This document shows positions 34,440 through 41,983 of a DNA stretch of 45,867 nucleotides, in pieces. The notes under the pieces were generated by a model. The model was not told the DNA's origin and searched no databases. It saw nothing but the letters and a program-made list of their open reading frames with translations. Source of the DNA: Opitutales bacterium (GTDB lineage Bacteria; Verrucomicrobiota; Verrucomicrobiia; Opitutales; UBA953); contig SIAU01000009.1 of assembly GCA_009691685.1 (NCBI GenBank), forward strand, positions 1 through 45,867, in the 5' to 3' direction. How positions within the stretch are numbered: the stretch's first letter is position 1; each line of letters opens with the position of its first letter. The translations under genes were made by a program, and so were the position numbers.

Positions 34440-35684
34440 ATGTCTGACTCTTACATCCAAAATCTCTTCGCTGAACGCATTGGCGGAATTAATTACGGTA
34501 AATCGACTGCGATTTATAAATTTGAAAAAATTAAGCGTGCGAAGGCCGCGGCAAAAAAAGCGAAGCCCGATGTCGCATTGATTGATCTCGGAGTAGGGGA
34601 GCCCGATGAAATGGCTTTTCCTCAAGTGGTGAAAGCTTTGCAGGTTGAAGCCGCGAAAGCCGAGAATCGTGGTTACGCGGATAACGGTGGAGCCGATTTC
34701 CGTTTAGCCGGCGCGCGTTACCTCAAAAATCTTTTTAATGTTACCATCGATCCGGAGACCGAAATTCTCCACTCGATTGGATCCAAAGCCGCCCTCACAC
34801 TTTTACCGGCCTGCTTTATCAATCCTGGTGATGTCGTGTTAATGACTGTTCCTGGCTACCCCGTACTCGGAACCCACGCTAAATATTATGGCGGCGTGGT
34901 TCATAATATGAAATTAACCGCCGAGCATAATTTCCTGCCTGATTTAAAATCAATCCCCGCCGATGTTTTAGCGAAGGCTAAGGTAATGGTATTAAATTAT
35001 CCGAATAACCCCACGGGCGCTTGTGCAACGCTGAAGTTCTACGAAGAGGTCGTCGCTTTTGCAAAGACCCATAATTTGATTGTGGTTCAAGATGCGGCTT
35101 ACGGTTCGCTTCACTTTGGCAGTGAGCAGGTTTCTATTTTACAAGTGCCTGGAGCTAAGGACGTAGCCGTTGAACTTCACACACTTTCCAAGAGTCACAA
35201 TATGACGGGCTGGCGTATTGGTTTCGTCGCGGGCAATTCACACATCGTACGTGCTTATGGTGACGTGAAGGACAATTCCGACTCCGGACAGTTTTTAGGA
35301 ATTCAAAAAGCAGGCGTTGCGGGTCTCGATGACGTTTCGATCCCTCGTGCCATCGCTGCTAAATATTCTCGTCGGATGGATAAACTCGTCGGTGTTCTGG
35401 CAAAGCTCGGTTTCCAAGTGCGTAAACCTGGTGCCGGCTTCTTCTTGTACATGCCCGCTCCTAAGTCGGCCACTGGTCCAAATGGCACCGTTCAATTTGA
35501 TTCGGGCGAAGCTTTTTCTCAGTGGATGATTTCCGAACATTTAATTTCTACCGTGCCCTGGGATGATTGCGGATTCTTCGTCCGCTTCTCGGTGACCTTT
35601 GTTTCGGAAAAAGGTGAGGCGGGTGAAGCCGAGGTCATTGCCGAGGTCGAACGACGTTTAACCCCCTGGAAATTCAATTTCTAA
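34440..35684 (+). CDS. dapL: LL-diaminopimelate aminotransferase
   Basis: A 414-residue PLP enzyme that converts tetrahydrodipicolinate directly to LL-diaminopimelate, the short route to lysine and peptidoglycan used by Chlamydiae, Verrucomicrobia and some others. Motifs: INYGKSTAIYKFEKIKRAK, LGVGEPDEMAFP, GYADNGGADFRLAGARYL, LNYPNNPTGA, DAAYGSLHF and the PLP-lysine in TLSKSHNMTGWRIGF (Lys251). The protein is in one piece with a normal length. Promoter candidates upstream are weak (TTGACC near 34392 has no good -10). Confidence 0.92.
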   Translation: MSDSYIQNLFAERIGGINYGKSTAIYKFEKIKRAKAAAKKAKPDVALIDLGVGEPDEMAFPQVVKALQVEAAKAENRGYADNGGADFRLAGARYLKNLFNVTIDPETEILHSIGSKAALTLLPACFINPGDVVLMTVPGYPVLGTHAKYYGGVVHNMKLTAEHNFLPDLKSIPADVLAKAKVMVLNYPNNPTGACATLKFYEEVVAFAKTHNLIVVQDAAYGSLHFGSEQVSILQVPGAKDVAVELHTLSKSHNMTGWRIGFVAGNSHIVRAYGDVKDNSDSGQFLGIQKAGVAGLDDVSIPRAIAAKYSRRMDKLVGVLAKLGFQVRKPGAGFFLYMPAPKSATGPNGTVQFDSGEAFSQWMISEHLISTVPWDDCGFFVRFSVTFVSEKGEAGEAEVIAEVERRLTPWKFNF

Positions 35685-35709
35685 GAGATTTTAGCTAGTT
35701 TCTGTCGGA

Positions 35710-35738
35710 TTGACAGGGGTGGGGTTAATTGGTCAGAT
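35710..35738 (+). promoter_or_regulatory. tRNA-Phe promoter
   Basis: A perfect TTGACA (35710-35715), a 17-base spacer and a weak TCAGAT (35733-35738) would start transcription about 10 bases before the tRNA. The -35 match is strong and the -10 poor. Confidence 0.5.
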
Positions 35739-35754
35739 TCACTTTCTAGTTTAT

Positions 35755-35830
35755 GGCCTGATAGCTCAGTTGGTAGAGCAGGCGCCTGAAGAGCGCCGTG
35801 TCGTTGGTTCGATTCCGACTCAGGCCACCA
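35755..35830 (+). tRNA. tRNA-Phe (anticodon GAA)
   Basis: A 76-base tRNA with encoded CCA. Acceptor GGCCTGA/TCAGGCC, anticodon stem GGCGC/GCGCC around the loop CTGAAGA, T-loop GGTTCGATTCC. It follows dapL by 70 bases and is followed by a terminator. Confidence 0.97.
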
Positions 35831-35838
35831 CTTTAAGA

Positions 35839-35864
35839 AACCCGTTTGAAACCTCAGACGGGTT
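35839..35864. terminator. terminator after tRNA-Phe, shared with the convergent gene
   Basis: AACCCGTTTGA pairs with TCAGACGGGTT (35854-35864) in an 11-bp stem with one T.G pair and a 4-base loop, followed by ATCTTTT on the plus strand. The minus-strand gene ends at 35863 inside it. Confidence 0.75.
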
Positions 35865-36618
35865 ATCTTTTGAAGAGTAAACGGAGGAGGTGAAATCTTT
35901 CGCCGTGATCGAGCGGCGGCACAAAAGAATTATCCATGCCGTGGTTAATTAAAGTAATCCGTTTCGCTTCCTTGCTTACTTTGTCGCCCTTGGTTGTTTC
36001 TTCTACCCATTCTGCCTTAACGATGCCGAAGGGGATGGATTCAACTCGCCAGACGGTTCCCTCGATTTTGATGACTTGGTTTTTTATGAAGGGTGGATTT
36101 ATATTAGTAGTACAAATCATATGCAATTTTTTGCATTCATAAGTTTTATTTTGGAAATCTAAGCGTTCCGTTTTTTTATCGTCCACTAAAGTATTTTCGG
36201 TAGAGTAACCCGCAGTCTTCGCGAGGAATTTGACATCTTCGGGCAGCAAATGCCATGGGCCGGTTTTAGAATTTGAAAAAAGAATTTCGGCAGAGGACTC
36301 TAGTAATTTATTAGCGCCTTCCCGGTCGAGGTCTTTGGGTACTAAAAATCTTAAAGGGGCTTTTTCGCGCGACCCCAACCAGGCCACCGGTTCAATATTA
36401 AGCCAGACGTACGTTTTGCCATTTACTTCACCGGCCGCCCAAACGGAAAGTTTTATCTCGGGGGCTTTATCGGTCTTTGGAATATCAGTGCGGGCAATTT
36501 CGTAGGTTGCCCAGGAGCCAGCGGGCGGGAGATTTTCTGCGAAAATATTCCACTGGGCTTGGACCTCCGTGCAGAGTCCAAGGGTGAGCCCAAGGCAGAA
36601 AGTTTTAACCCATTTCAC
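35863..36618 (-). CDS. secreted protein of unknown function
   Basis: A 251-residue protein with a clear signal peptide (MKWVKTFCLGLTLGLCTEVQA, cleavage near residue 21). The mature part is beta-rich with many Lys/Glu/Trp. SWATYEIARTD and VWLNIEPVAWLG suggest an assayable surface or periplasmic domain, but I recognise no family. It is convergent with tRNA-Phe and divergent from the cimA leader. It may be an ordinary accessory lipoprotein-like gene, but there is no lipobox. Confidence 0.75.
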   Translation of the reverse strand: MKWVKTFCLGLTLGLCTEVQAQWNIFAENLPPAGSWATYEIARTDIPKTDKAPEIKLSVWAAGEVNGKTYVWLNIEPVAWLGSREKAPLRFLVPKDLDREGANKLLESSAEILFSNSKTGPWHLLPEDVKFLAKTAGYSTENTLVDDKKTERLDFQNKTYECKKLHMICTTNINPPFIKNQVIKIEGTVWRVESIPFGIVKAEWVEETTKGDKVSKEAKRITLINHGMDNSFVPPLDHGERFHLLRLLFKR

Positions 36619-36676
36619 GTTTCGACCCTAAATTGCTGATTTTGGCCTGTCGAGTGCCTATCTTTTGCCTTTGTCT

Positions 36677-36705
36677 TTGACTCAATGTAAGGGCTTAATT
36701 TTAGT
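36677..36705 (+). promoter_or_regulatory. candidate promoter of the cimA leader
   Basis: TTGACT (36677-36682), a 17-base spacer, TTTAGT (36700-36705). It is a moderate match, and transcription would begin only a few bases before the ATG of the leader peptide. The alternative -10 TTAAAT (36705-36710) has a 22-base spacer. Confidence 0.35.
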
Positions 36706-36717
36706 TAAATCTCTCCT

Positions 36718-36801
36718 ATGGAATGCACGATACAGTCATCGACAAATCAGCCCTTGAGTGGTTGTGCCTTAATTCCTGCGATTATTATTATCGGGTTATA
36801 A
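36718..36801 (+). CDS. putative isoleucine-rich leader peptide of cimA
   Basis: A 27-codon frame, ATG at 36718 to TAA at 36799, ending in Ala, four successive Ile codons (ATT ATT ATT ATC, 36781-36792), Gly, Leu and stop. Six of 27 codons are Ile (ATA, ATT, ATT, ATT, ATT, ATC). It lies directly before two mutually exclusive hairpins and before cimA, the first enzyme of a branch that leads to isoleucine. There is no visible Shine-Dalgarno sequence, as for most genes here. A second frame starting at ATG 36723 runs through the same codons as Asp-Tyr-Tyr-Tyr-Arg and does not stop before the hairpins; it is the less sensible reading. Confidence 0.55.
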   Translation: MECTIQSSTNQPLSGCALIPAIIIIGL

Positions 36802-36803
36802 TT

Positions 36804-36867
36804 CCGCGAACGGATCGCTTTAGCGAATTCCCGTTCCGCGGCAAATCGGAGCGGCGGTCTATCTTTT
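36804..36867 (+). promoter_or_regulatory. candidate transcription attenuator of cimA (competing hairpins)
   Basis: Segment A, CCGCGAACGG (36804-36813), pairs with segment B, CCGTTCCGCGG (36831-36841): ten pairs with one bulge, enclosing a small TCGC-TTTA-GCGA hairpin (36815-36826). B (CCGTTCCG, 36831-36838) can instead pair with C, CGGAGCGG (36847-36854): eight pairs with one T.G and an 8-base loop, followed by CGGTCTATCTTTT. A:B would be the antiterminator and B:C the terminator. A ribosome at the leader stop would cover A and favour B:C; one stalled on the Ile codons would leave A free. The T-run starts about nine bases after the stem, so termination efficiency is uncertain. Confidence 0.5.
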
Positions 36868-36894
36868 AAAACAACCCAACATTTACAAACTAAC

Positions 36895-38451
36895 ATGGCT
36901 CGAAAAATCGAAATCTACGACACCACTCTCCGCGACGGATCGCAGGGGCTGGGGATTCATTTCTCGGTAGCCGACAAATTGCGCGTGGCGCAGGAGCTGG
37001 AACGTTTTGGCGTAACTTACATCGAGGGCGGCTGGCCCGGTTCCAACCCTCGCGATATCGAATTTTTCGCGGAAGCCCGCAAATTAAAATTTAAGAAAGC
37101 GAAACTCGCGGCGTTTGGATCTACTCGCAAGAAAGGGGTCCGTGCCGCTGAGGATAGTCAGGTTAGAGGCCTCCTTGAGGTACATACTCCGGTGGTCACC
37201 ATTTACGGTAAGACATCGGCCTTACACGTTCGTGAAGTTCTTCGCTGCACACCCGAAGAAAATTTAGCGATGATTGCGGATACCGTGGCTTATTTAAAGT
37301 CGCACGGCCGTGAAGTCGTTTACGATTGTGAACACGCCATCGACGGCTGGAAGGATGATCCGCAATACGCACTGGCTTGCTTTAAGGCGGCGGCGGATGC
37401 GGGAGCTTCCCGCATTGTTTTATGTGATACTAACGGTGGATCGTTGCCTGATGAAGTTGCGGCCTGCACACGCGCGGCGATGTCGGCTGTGAAAGCAGCC
37501 ATCGGCATCCACACCCACGACGACTCGGGATTAGCTTTAGCGAACGCATTAGCCTCGCTCGACGCAGGTGCCATGCATGTGCAAGGCACGATGAATGGCA
37601 TCGGCGAACGGACGGGCAATTGTGATTTAACGGCGGTCATACCTGTGGCTCAAATCAAACGCGGATGGAGTTGTGTTCCCGCAAGTTCACTCCGCCGCCT
37701 CACCGAACTTTCTCGTTTTATCGATGGTGTGACTAATCAAGCACCCGATCCTCGTCGCCCATGGGTAGGTGCTGCTGCGTTTGCGCATAAAGGTGGAACG
37801 CACGTGGATGCGGTACGAAAATTTTCGGCCGCTTATGAACACATCGACCCCGCAACCGTAGGTAATGCCCGAGATGTTTTAGTGAGCGATCAGTCGGGTC
37901 GCAGTAATTTATTAATGAAGGCGGCCGAGTTAGGAATCGAATTAGACAAAGATGCACCATCAACCAAAGCGGCTTTAGAAGAGTTGAAGAAACTCGAACA
38001 CCAAGGTTGGAGTTTTGAAGATGCGGATGCGTCGCTGGTTTTATTACTTCGACGTCATTTAGGTAAGACTGCGGTAGTGCCCTTTGAAGTCGTGAATTAT
38101 AATGTATCGATCCAAGGTGGCAGTAAGTCGGCTTCGTGTGAGGCGACCATCCGTATGCGCGTTGATGGTAAAGAGTCTTTGACTGTCGCGGATGGAGAGG
38201 GTCCTGTTCATGCATTAGACCAAGCTCTACGTAAGGCTTTAGTTAAAGCATTTCCCAAACTTAAAAAAGTTCATCTCGCCGATTACAAAGTTCGCGTCCT
38301 GGCGGGCCAAGATGGCACTTCGGCGAAGACGCGCGTAGTCGTGCGCTCAACCGATGGCAAAAAATCCTGGGGCACCGTCGGCGTTAGTGCTAATTTAGTT
38401 GAAGCTTCCCTGCGAGCGATTGTCGAAGGCTACGCACACGCTTTGGTTTAA
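36895..38451 (+). CDS. cimA: (R)-citramalate synthase
   Basis: A 518-residue cytoplasmic enzyme that condenses pyruvate and acetyl-CoA to citramalate, an isoleucine route that bypasses threonine. The catalytic-domain start is IYDTTLRDGSQGLG (Asp9, Arg13, Asp14), with YIEGGWPGSNPRD, metal-binding IHTHDDSGLALANA, and GTMNGIGERTGNCDL. The C-terminal half carries a LeuA-type allosteric dimer domain (about 400-515). The GGWPGSNPRD motif and overall length of about 520 match citramalate synthases (TIGR00977-like) rather than isopropylmalate synthase. The leader before it suggests isoleucine-responsive attenuation. No leuCD genes follow; the next gene is an esterase 3 bases on. Confidence 0.92.
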   Translation: MARKIEIYDTTLRDGSQGLGIHFSVADKLRVAQELERFGVTYIEGGWPGSNPRDIEFFAEARKLKFKKAKLAAFGSTRKKGVRAAEDSQVRGLLEVHTPVVTIYGKTSALHVREVLRCTPEENLAMIADTVAYLKSHGREVVYDCEHAIDGWKDDPQYALACFKAAADAGASRIVLCDTNGGSLPDEVAACTRAAMSAVKAAIGIHTHDDSGLALANALASLDAGAMHVQGTMNGIGERTGNCDLTAVIPVAQIKRGWSCVPASSLRRLTELSRFIDGVTNQAPDPRRPWVGAAAFAHKGGTHVDAVRKFSAAYEHIDPATVGNARDVLVSDQSGRSNLLMKAAELGIELDKDAPSTKAALEELKKLEHQGWSFEDADASLVLLLRRHLGKTAVVPFEVVNYNVSIQGGSKSASCEATIRMRVDGKESLTVADGEGPVHALDQALRKALVKAFPKLKKVHLADYKVRVLAGQDGTSAKTRVVVRSTDGKKSWGTVGVSANLVEASLRAIVEGYAHALV

Positions 38452-38454
38452 GCC

Positions 38455-39525
38455 GTGAAGACTCTACCGATTATTTTTCTGATGGTTTTAACTACCTGTC
38501 TGCAGGCAGCTAATTCAGCGGAATCTGCTCGAGTGGTTTCGCCGCGCCTTCAATTAGCGACCAAGTTGCAGATTCGGGATGTGAATCTCGATAAAATCAT
38601 CGAGCCGAAATTAATTAATCGATTAAAAGAACAAGATGCGCGAGCGGATCATCCAGTAGGCACCAAAAATTTTATTCAACGATTCAGCGATTTTTCTTTT
38701 CTGGGAGTAGGTCGAAACGAAAAATGTGATGTCTATATGCCCAGCGGTGAATGGAAAAATAATCGTCCTGCCGTATTATTCATACACGGGGGTGGTTTTA
38801 AAGGAGGCGACAAGGCTGAGCTGCGGAGTGCGAGTGTTTGTGCAGATTTAGCACGGGCAGGCTATGTTGCCGTCAGTTGTAATTATATTTTATCGACCAA
38901 GGAGAAGCCCGGAGCTTGGCCGCAGAATATTGCCGACTGTCGCGAGGCGGTGAGGTGGATGCGACAAAATGCTAGAGACTTGGGTATTAATCCACAACGC
39001 ATCGCTGTCGCTGGTGGTTCGGCGGGAGGCTACTTAGCGCTGATGGTTGGGTTGACGGATGAAAAACCCGAACTCGGTGGTAACCCTAAGGCCACAATCT
39101 CCTCCAAGGTTTCTGCCGTCATTGATATGTATGGTGTAACCAGCAGTGGAAAATACGCGAAAGATATGCTCGTTAATTTAGGTGCCGACACCGACAAGGT
39201 CTTTAGTCCAATAAGCTATGTTACTAGTAAGAGTGTCCCTATTTTAATCTTACACGGTAACGCGGATAAAACGGTGGATATCAAGCAATCTAGAAATTTG
39301 GAAGAAGCGCTGATTAAAAATAAAGTAGATTACAATTTTATAGAGGTTGAAGAAGGTGAGCACACTTTTGATCTTCAAGGCCGTGTGGGTTTACTTAACC
39401 CTCCTAGCGGTAGGGGATGGAAGCTCTCAGGAACTTTTAAAGGTCAGACTGAATCTCGTAAAAGCAATGAGGCTGATGTTAAGGCAGTGGTTGTTGATTT
39501 TCTAGAGCGTACCATTGGAAAGTAA
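38455..39525 (+). CDS. secreted alpha/beta-hydrolase (acetyl-esterase/BD-FAE type)
   Basis: A 356-residue secreted esterase, starting with GTG 3 bases after the cimA stop; the signal peptide is about residues 1-19. The oxyanion motif HGGGF is at 111-115, the nucleophile elbow GGSAG puts Ser189 in place, and Asp271 (NADKTVD) and His303 (EHTFDL) complete the triad. It shares motif order and NPQRIAVAGGSAGGYLALM-type spacing with the protein at 943-1953, so they are paralogues. Why it sits in a tight unit with an amino-acid enzyme is unclear; it may be simple genomic packing. Confidence 0.87.
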   Translation: MKTLPIIFLMVLTTCLQAANSAESARVVSPRLQLATKLQIRDVNLDKIIEPKLINRLKEQDARADHPVGTKNFIQRFSDFSFLGVGRNEKCDVYMPSGEWKNNRPAVLFIHGGGFKGGDKAELRSASVCADLARAGYVAVSCNYILSTKEKPGAWPQNIADCREAVRWMRQNARDLGINPQRIAVAGGSAGGYLALMVGLTDEKPELGGNPKATISSKVSAVIDMYGVTSSGKYAKDMLVNLGADTDKVFSPISYVTSKSVPILILHGNADKTVDIKQSRNLEEALIKNKVDYNFIEVEEGEHTFDLQGRVGLLNPPSGRGWKLSGTFKGQTESRKSNEADVKAVVVDFLERTIGK

Positions 39526-39583
39526 TTTTAAAGAATCTTTACAATTCTGAGAATTAAGCGAAGGCTGGGGGTTCAATTATCGT

Positions 39584-40726
39584 ATGAAGTCACTGGTTTG
39601 TTTGATTCTTATTAATTTTCTCTGGGTAGCACCCTCGTTTGGGTATACCAGACAGGGAAATCCTGGCCCATGGGGTGAATTGGTTGTCTCTAATATTTAT
39701 TTAGAAGCGCCGGACGCGGTTATTGATATAGCGGGTAAACCAGACCCAGTGCCACGTTGGACTTTCCCTAATTCTTCAGCGACTCTGGTTAAAGATCTTT
39801 TAATAAAATCAGGTGTCGATCTCGCTTTAGTGGAGCGTCTCACTTCATCGACTCAGTTAAAGATTAGTGGTGCCGAGATTGTTATTTATCCGAAGCTAGA
39901 AGACTTGTTGCAGATTAAGGGAGTCGTCCGAGATAAACTTTACACCGAAATTTCTAAATATCCGCAGAACGACTATTACACTGACCCCGTATTTATTTTA
40001 TCAGGTGATGTTGAAGAATGGTTACTGGACACTACTCTTAATGCTAACCAGAAAGATTTAGTGAGGAAACTTGTTTGGCGTCGCGGTGACGCTTTGGTAT
40101 TTAGTAATGTAGGAGTTTTACTCGGTTATGCCCAAAATAATGAAGAAATTAAAAATACACTGCGGGCTATTACCCGTTGCATGTCCTTGGTGGTCAGTAA
40201 AAAATTCCCAATTAAAAAAGAGCAACGCGAAACCTTCTTGGGTTATTGGATTGGCAATCAGCCGGAGTCTCCACGGATGACTTTTATTAAGGCTATCAGT
40301 CGAGAGACTGATATTAACGACACCGTAGATATCATGCATTTTCTTCCGGCAATCATGCGAGAGAGACTTTATACATTCCCTTCGATTAAGGATGGGGCTA
40401 AAGGTCGCATGCCCGATTGTCATTGGACCTCGCTCAACTTTTTTAATCTCACCCCGCGTGATTATTATCGGAACACCTCAATGGCCGCCATTCAGCTCAC
40501 CCAAGCTTATAATCAAGTCTCAGCACCCTATCAGTTTGGTGATGTCTTGTGCTTCACTGATAATGGCGAAGGATTGCATACCTGCGTTTATATTGCCGAT
40601 AATATCGTCCTCACTAAGAATGGGGAAAATATTTTAGCTCCTTGGGTCTTACTGACCTTAGAGGATGTTTCTAAGATTTATAAGCGCAGCCCGACCACTC
40701 AAATTCAGGCTTATCGCTTAAAGTAA
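39584..40726 (+). CDS. secreted protein with NlpC/P60-like C-terminal region
   Basis: A 380-residue protein with a signal peptide (cleavage near residue 20, FGY-TRQ). The C-terminal part reads MPDCHWTSLNFF (Cys279), FGDVLCFTDNGEG and LHTCVYIADNIVLTKNG (His332). The order Cys, GDxxxF, H-x-x-V-Y-I matches cysteine peptidases of the NlpC/P60 type that cut peptidoglycan stem peptides. The third catalytic residue is not obvious and the N-terminal 250 residues are not recognised. It lies 58 bases after the esterase and 6 bases before tRNA-Arg on the other strand. Confidence 0.6.
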   Translation: MKSLVCLILINFLWVAPSFGYTRQGNPGPWGELVVSNIYLEAPDAVIDIAGKPDPVPRWTFPNSSATLVKDLLIKSGVDLALVERLTSSTQLKISGAEIVIYPKLEDLLQIKGVVRDKLYTEISKYPQNDYYTDPVFILSGDVEEWLLDTTLNANQKDLVRKLVWRRGDALVFSNVGVLLGYAQNNEEIKNTLRAITRCMSLVVSKKFPIKKEQRETFLGYWIGNQPESPRMTFIKAISRETDINDTVDIMHFLPAIMRERLYTFPSIKDGAKGRMPDCHWTSLNFFNLTPRDYYRNTSMAAIQLTQAYNQVSAPYQFGDVLCFTDNGEGLHTCVYIADNIVLTKNGENILAPWVLLTLEDVSKIYKRSPTTQIQAYRLK

Positions 40727-40732
40727 GTCCGC

Positions 40733-40804
40733 TGTCCCCGACAGGAATCGAACCTGTATCCTCGGTTTAGGAAACCAATGTTCTATCCGTTGAACTACGG
40801 GAAC
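40733..40804 (-). tRNA. tRNA-Arg (anticodon CCU)
   Basis: A 72-base tRNA without encoded CCA. Acceptor GTTCCCG/CGGGGAC (one T.G pair), anticodon loop TTCCTAA (CCT, reading AGG), T-loop GGTTCGATTCC. It is flanked outside both ends by GTCCGC (40727-40732) and GCGGAC (40805-40810), which extend the acceptor stem by 6 bp in the precursor. A promoter candidate upstream on the minus strand is TTGCTC, 17 bases, TAAAAA. Confidence 0.95.
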
Positions 40805-40889
40805 GCGGACTAGGTTTTTAGGAGGTTTATACCCCTCGAGCAAGCCCTCATCATTTGACATTTACGGAGAATTTTCTTCTTCTGTCTTT

Positions 40890-41936
40890 ATGCCCTTATA
40901 TTTATCCGTCGTTAGCACCCCTTTGTTGATTCCCGCTTGGGCTTGGGTGGGGTTCGTCCTCTTTATCTGCGCCATGTTGGCCGTGGACTTGGGTGTCTTC
41001 AGCCATAAAAAAGAAGAAGCCCCCACATTTAAGAAGGCGGTTGCATGGAGTATCGTTTGGATTTCTTTGGCCGTCGCCTTTTCTTTTTTACTTTCCTTCT
41101 GGCATGGATCCGAGACCGCTGAATTATTTGTCGCCGGATACATCCTAGAGTTGGCCCTCTCCGTGGATAATTTATTTATCTTTGTGCTGGTTTTTGCCCA
41201 CTTTAAAATCCCCGCTCAATATCAGCACCGCGTTCTCTTTTGGGGAATTTTAGGGGCCGTCATCATGCGTGCTCTTTTTATTACGGTCGGCGTAGCTGCG
41301 GTGGATCGTTTCACGATACTCTTACCCCTGTTCGGTTTATTTTTAGTGTTCACTGGATTTAAATTGATTTTCACCAAGGACCAAGGGGACAGCAAAGGGG
41401 TGGCCGAGGGATTCGTGGTCCGGATGATCAAAAAATTCGTCCCCCTCACTCCGGAGCTCCATGGTAAGGCTTTTTATATTACCCAAAACGGCCGGAGATA
41501 CTTTACGCCACTGTTTGTTGCTCTGATCATCGTGGAGTGTACGGATTTAATTTTTGCCATAGATTCAATTCCTGCGGTGCTGGGCATCCTGCCTCCTGAT
41601 ATGTCCGTGGAGGAACGTCGCTTTATTGCCTTCACGTCCAATATTTTCGCTATCATGGGTCTACGATCCCTGTATTTTGCGATCTCGGGCTTCATGGAGT
41701 ATTTCCGTTTTCTCAAACCAGCCCTCGCCTTTATTTTAGTCTTTATTGGGGTAAAAATGATACTTCCTTGGGCCGCTACTTTAAGCATGACGGAGGGCAT
41801 GGTCACCAGCTGGATGCCTGCTTCCTTTATTAGCGGTGGCAAGGTGCATATCCCGACCCAAGTTTCGCTAATGATTATTAGTATCGCCCTCATTTTGGGT
41901 GTGGTGGCCTCGATCATTTTCCCCAAACGTAAATAA
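40890..41936 (+). CDS. TerC-family integral membrane protein
   Basis: A 348-residue membrane protein with about nine helices. The family motifs are LAVDLGVFSHKKEE, the acidic helix GYILELALSVDNLFIFVLVF, and VECTDLIFAIDSIPAVLGI with SNIFAIMGLRSLYFAI. TerC/Alx proteins are linked to manganese export, alkaline pH and tellurite resistance, and the two acidic membrane motifs are thought to bind metal. I saw no yybP-ykoY-type manganese riboswitch in the 79 bases before it; a TTGACA there lacks a good -10. It is followed after 47 bases by the MsbA-like gene. Confidence 0.93.
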   Translation: MPLYLSVVSTPLLIPAWAWVGFVLFICAMLAVDLGVFSHKKEEAPTFKKAVAWSIVWISLAVAFSFLLSFWHGSETAELFVAGYILELALSVDNLFIFVLVFAHFKIPAQYQHRVLFWGILGAVIMRALFITVGVAAVDRFTILLPLFGLFLVFTGFKLIFTKDQGDSKGVAEGFVVRMIKKFVPLTPELHGKAFYITQNGRRYFTPLFVALIIVECTDLIFAIDSIPAVLGILPPDMSVEERRFIAFTSNIFAIMGLRSLYFAISGFMEYFRFLKPALAFILVFIGVKMILPWAATLSMTEGMVTSWMPASFISGGKVHIPTQVSLMIISIALILGVVASIIFPKRK

Positions 41937-41983
41937 GTGAGTTTGGTATTTCCTCCGGCGGGCCACTGGCTCAGTCTATTCTG

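Noticed and set aside
36723-36870. Alternative short frame from ATG 36723 containing three Tyr codons in the cimA leader
   Set aside because: It runs through both hairpins to a stop near the T-run and has no link to the product pathway, while the frame from 36718 stops right before the hairpins and carries Ile codons.
39526-39583. Small imperfect repeats in the esterase to NlpC-like gap
   Set aside because: Only 5-bp A/T stems; expected by chance.
40811-40889. Manganese (yybP-ykoY) or alkaline-pH riboswitch before the TerC gene
   Set aside because: The 79-base gap is too short and shows none of the conserved loops; only a lone TTGACA was seen.
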